Shown here: positions 52,701 through 53,878 of the stretch, piece after piece
Position numbering within the stretch: the stretch's first letter is position 1
How the letters are laid out: each line of letters starts with the position of its first letter
Origin: Phycisphaerae bacterium
Lineage (GTDB): Bacteria > Planctomycetota > Phycisphaerae > UBA1845 > PWPN01
Assembly: GCA_012719955.1 (NCBI GenBank)
Contig: JAAXZI010000141.1
Coordinates: 1-53,878 of the forward strand
DNA length: 53,878 nt
Direction of reading: 5' to 3'
Program-made: the position numbers and the translations under genes
Notes under the pieces: model-generated
The model's database searches: none
Told to the model about the DNA's origin: nothing
The model's input: only the letters and a program-made list of their open reading frames with translations

Positions 52701-53367
52701 AATCTGGGACCCTGTGACGGGCAAGACGCGGGCCGCGGCCAATCCAGTGGAACAAGACGGGAGGACCTTGCTGTCCCTCAATCTGGAGCCGGTCGGTTCT
52801 GTTTTCGTCATGTTCCTTTCAGGTCAAGCGGATCGAAAGATGCACGGGACGTCGGCGAGCGGCGATCTGCCAGTGTATGAATCCATGCCATTGGACGGCC
52901 CGTGGCTCGTCCGTTTTCAGCCGGGGCGTGGCGCGCCGGGAGAGCTCACGTTCAACACTCTGCTCGACTGGTCCAAACACCCTGACCCCGGCGTGAAATA
53001 CTTCAGCGGCACGGCCGTATACACGAAGACATTCAAGATACCCGAGGATTTTCTGGGTCGAGGCAAACGGCTCGAGTTGGACTTGGGGCGGGTGGAAGTG
53101 ATGGCCCAGGTGAAGCTGAACGGCCGGGATCTCGGCATCCTCTGGACGCCGCCGTTCCGCATAGACATGACCGAGGCGGCCCAGGCGGGCGAAAACAAGC
53201 TGGAAATCACGGTGGCCAACCTGTGGCCCAACCGGCTGATCGGCGACAAATCGCTGCCCGAAGAGAAGCGGGTGGCATGGAGCACCTGGAACCCGTATCG
53301 CGCGGACTCGCCGTTATTGGCATCGGGGCTGATCGGACCGGTGACGTTGCGGGCAGCCAACGAATAG
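49735..53367 (+). CDS. Secreted GH106-type glycoside hydrolase (alpha-L-rhamnosidase family)
   Basis: 1210 aa from the ATG at 49735 (AGGAG, 6-nt spacer), with a signal peptide probably ending near the C in ASNGC, a lipobox-like site. After it come the family hallmarks: PPDSARPWVYWFWMDGNLSR, GIGGMVIMEVD, NAGPGWTGSGGPWVKPEQSM, HIDSWEMGSQNWTAAFRDEF and the FGLSIEPYDLTPCADMSLGG stretch. A galactose-binding-like beta-sandwich follows (AKWIWHPEGNP ... SITADNSFELWVNG) and a C-terminal beta domain (LELDLGRVEVMAQVKLNGRD). GH106 enzymes remove alpha-L-rhamnose from plant or algal polysaccharides. Residues about 331-363 are three tandem 11-residue copies (EAGKMPALR-type) encoded by a 33-bp repeat, absent from the family. 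It is the last gene in the window. Confidence 0.9.
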   Translation: MTLAYRAVAGVALALVLAASNGCAQALRTGEPAVAGASAEDLAREFQSPPDSARPWVYWFWMDGNLSREGITADLEAMQRAGIGGMVIMEVDVGIPRGPVKFMSPQWRALFKHAVTEAQRLGLQITLNAGPGWTGSGGPWVKPEQSMQHLVASSIEVSGPAELDRVLPRPAPRDPHFVHVPVPPQLEKARKEFYRDVAVIAFPTPAKGPRIADVDEKALYYRNPFSSMPGVKPHLPSPAEYPATPAGTAIAPQAIVDLTDRLGPDGRLTWKVPPGEWTILRFGRTTTGANTRPSPEPAIGFESDKMDKAALEAHFEAFVGTLMKELAEGDEAGEVATLQEQEAGKMPALRGGEAGKMPALRRRQVGWTMLHIDSWEMGSQNWTAAFRDEFRRRRGYDPLPYLPAMLGHVVESLEISERFLWDLRQTVNELIVENHAAHLRELAHRHGFGLSIEPYDLTPCADMSLGGMADVPMCEFWSEGYGFETTFSCIEATSIAHTLGRPIVAAEAFTANHEEAWKLHPGNMKRQADWALCFGINRIVFHRYAHQPWLDRWPGMTMGPYGIHYERTQTWWELSSAWHTYLSRCQHLLRQGVPVADICYLSAEGAPHVFRPPPSALGGSQTLPDRRGYNFDGCTPETLLQHMSVKNGRLTLPEGMSYRVLVLPKVETMTPALLGKVKDLAEAGATVIGAPPLKSPSLSDYPRCDEEVKRIARELWGDDPAPTELTERRVGRGRVFWSSALLPDTALEQAGKHPLAGAKWIWHPEGNPAASAPAGKRYFRRIVSLGAEERVKAARLSITADNSFELWVNGRRAGSGNNFHHAFDCDVAASLRPGENIIAVAAENGVSHSVDAPNPAGMIAALRLQLGDGSIREVCTDRAWKTAVKVSDGWLTDASAEGEWLAAMELGPLGAGPWGAISGRAQQFDIYPDYDVTAAVLTKLNVPPDFQSDKPLRYIHRRTDDADIYFLGNPDAQAVQANCDFRAAGRSVEIWDPVTGKTRAAANPVEQDGRTLLSLNLEPVGSVFVMFLSGQADRKMHGTSASGDLPVYESMPLDGPWLVRFQPGRGAPGELTFNTLLDWSKHPDPGVKYFSGTAVYTKTFKIPEDFLGRGKRLELDLGRVEVMAQVKLNGRDLGILWTPPFRIDMTEAAQAGENKLEITVANLWPNRLIGDKSLPEEKRVAWSTWNPYRADSPLLASGLIGPVTLRAANE
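50725..50823 (+). repeat. In-frame 33-bp tandem repeat inside the GH106 gene
   Basis: Three copies begin at 50725 (degenerate), 50758 and 50791. The unit core is GCGGGCAAGATGCCCGC, a 7-bp palindrome with a 3-nt loop, followed by CCTCCGA. The frame is kept. Confidence 0.8.
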
Positions 53368-53399
53368 AAACGGAACAACGACAAGCCATCACCACCGCA

Positions 53400-53790
53400 A
53401 TAGAGCGCCTTGCAGCCGGTGGCCTTGTCGCCCCAACGGGGCGATGAGAGAGTAGCCACGGGTGGAGCGAAGCGGAACCTGTGGTTGGCGGCCCCTCCCC
53501 TCCCATCGAGCCGCCCCGGCAGGGGCGGCGTGGAACGTTCCCATGAGCCTCGCCCCGTCCTGGACAGGGGCGACGAGAGACCCTTCAACGAGCCTCACCC
53601 CGCCCCTGTCGGGGCGGGACGTATTATCTTGTCGCTTCTCGTCCACCAGTTCCGCTGCGCTCCACTGGTGGCTACTCTCATTCGGCCCCTTTCGGGGCCA
53701 ACTCATGGCTACTCTCACTCGGCCCTTTCGGACCAACTTGTGACTACTCCCACCGGTCCCCTTTCGGGGCCAACGGAATCGGGGCTGATC
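53400..53790. repeat. Tandem TTTCGGGGCCAA hairpin repeats after the GH106 gene (family G)
   Basis: Units of about 36-39 bp (TGGCTACTCTCATTCGGCCC, then TTTCGGGGCCAACTC) start near 53667, 53706 and 53741; each contains a GGCCCCTTTCGGGGCC-type hairpin. An inverted copy (GCCCCAACGGGGCGATGAG, then AGAGTAGCCAC) is at 53428-53459. No gene is seen in 53368-53878. Confidence 0.7.
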
Positions 53791-53847
53791 GAGCTGGTGA
53801 CGGTGCGTGTGGTGAGGGCCGCGCGCAATGAGCAGTCTGTTTCAGAA

Positions 53848-53878
53848 CCGTAGCGGCCGGGCTCCGTACCGGCCGTTC
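53848..53878 (+). repeat. Family F repeat at the window end
   Basis: CCGTAGCGGCCGGGCTCCG, then TACCGGCCGTTC; matches 28116-28146 with two mismatches. It is cut by the window edge. Confidence 0.65.

Noticed and set aside
53660..53780. CRISPR array
   Set aside because: The units of 36-39 bp are repeats along their full length without unique spacers and differ from each other. There are no cas genes.

Overview
The window looks like a chromosomal stretch of a high-GC bacterium, most likely a planctomycete of the Phycisphaerae or a relative. The grounds are secreted proteins ending in planctomycete-type dockerin-like EF-hand pairs, a PEP-CTERM protein, a GH106-type glycoside hydrolase, many two-component and ECF regulators, and dense short intergenic repeats. 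The taxonomy is inferred; there is no rRNA or other phylogenetic marker here.

Layout. 1-11035 (minus strand) is a division and cell wall (dcw) operon read as mraZ, rsmH, a LysM gene, an ftsL-like gene, ftsI-type PBP, murE, murF, mraY and ftsW (cut by the window edge). A sigma70-like promoter overlapping a 10-bp-phased array of MraZ boxes lies ahead of mraZ. murD is absent from its usual place between mraY and ftsW. 11695-15903 holds two sensor kinases and a NarL/LuxR-type regulator. 16050-17174 is a glycosyltransferase. 17381-19239 is a short nuoA-nuoB-nuoC cluster without the rest of complex I.

19455-22605 is the most unusual block: a probable three-gene unit of a membrane-anchored small protein, a TIR-domain membrane protein and a four-helix SLATT/DUF4231-like membrane protein. 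The last two genes overlap by 4 bp. I infer a TIR-SLATT conflict or defence cassette. Then come glmS and an unrecognised 204-aa gene.

25822-30890 holds two paralogous dockerin-bearing secreted proteins on either side of a PEP-CTERM protein. 31387-36827 holds anmK, a membrane-anchored coiled-coil protein with a BRCT-like domain, and an amidase_3-NlpC/P60 fusion whose amidase half has lost key residues. 37145-38871 is an ECF sigma/anti-sigma pair. 39090-44400 holds an M1 peptidase with a dockerin tail, a Tat-exported TIM-barrel protein and an M20 dipeptidase. 44637-46909 is a tandem duplication of an S1/P1 nuclease gene. 47263-49330 is a small accessory island with a truncated Y1 transposase and a Ser/Thr kinase of visibly lower GC. 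49735-53367 is a large GH106-type glycosidase.

Short repeats run through the whole window. At least seven families recur in intergenic DNA, and repeat-like DNA also sits in frame inside three conserved proteins (MurF, RsmH, GH106). Wall synthesis (dcw operon, glmS), wall recycling (anmK) and wall cleavage (NlpC/P60) form a recurrent theme, consistent with a peptidoglycan-making planctomycete that uses meso-diaminopimelate.
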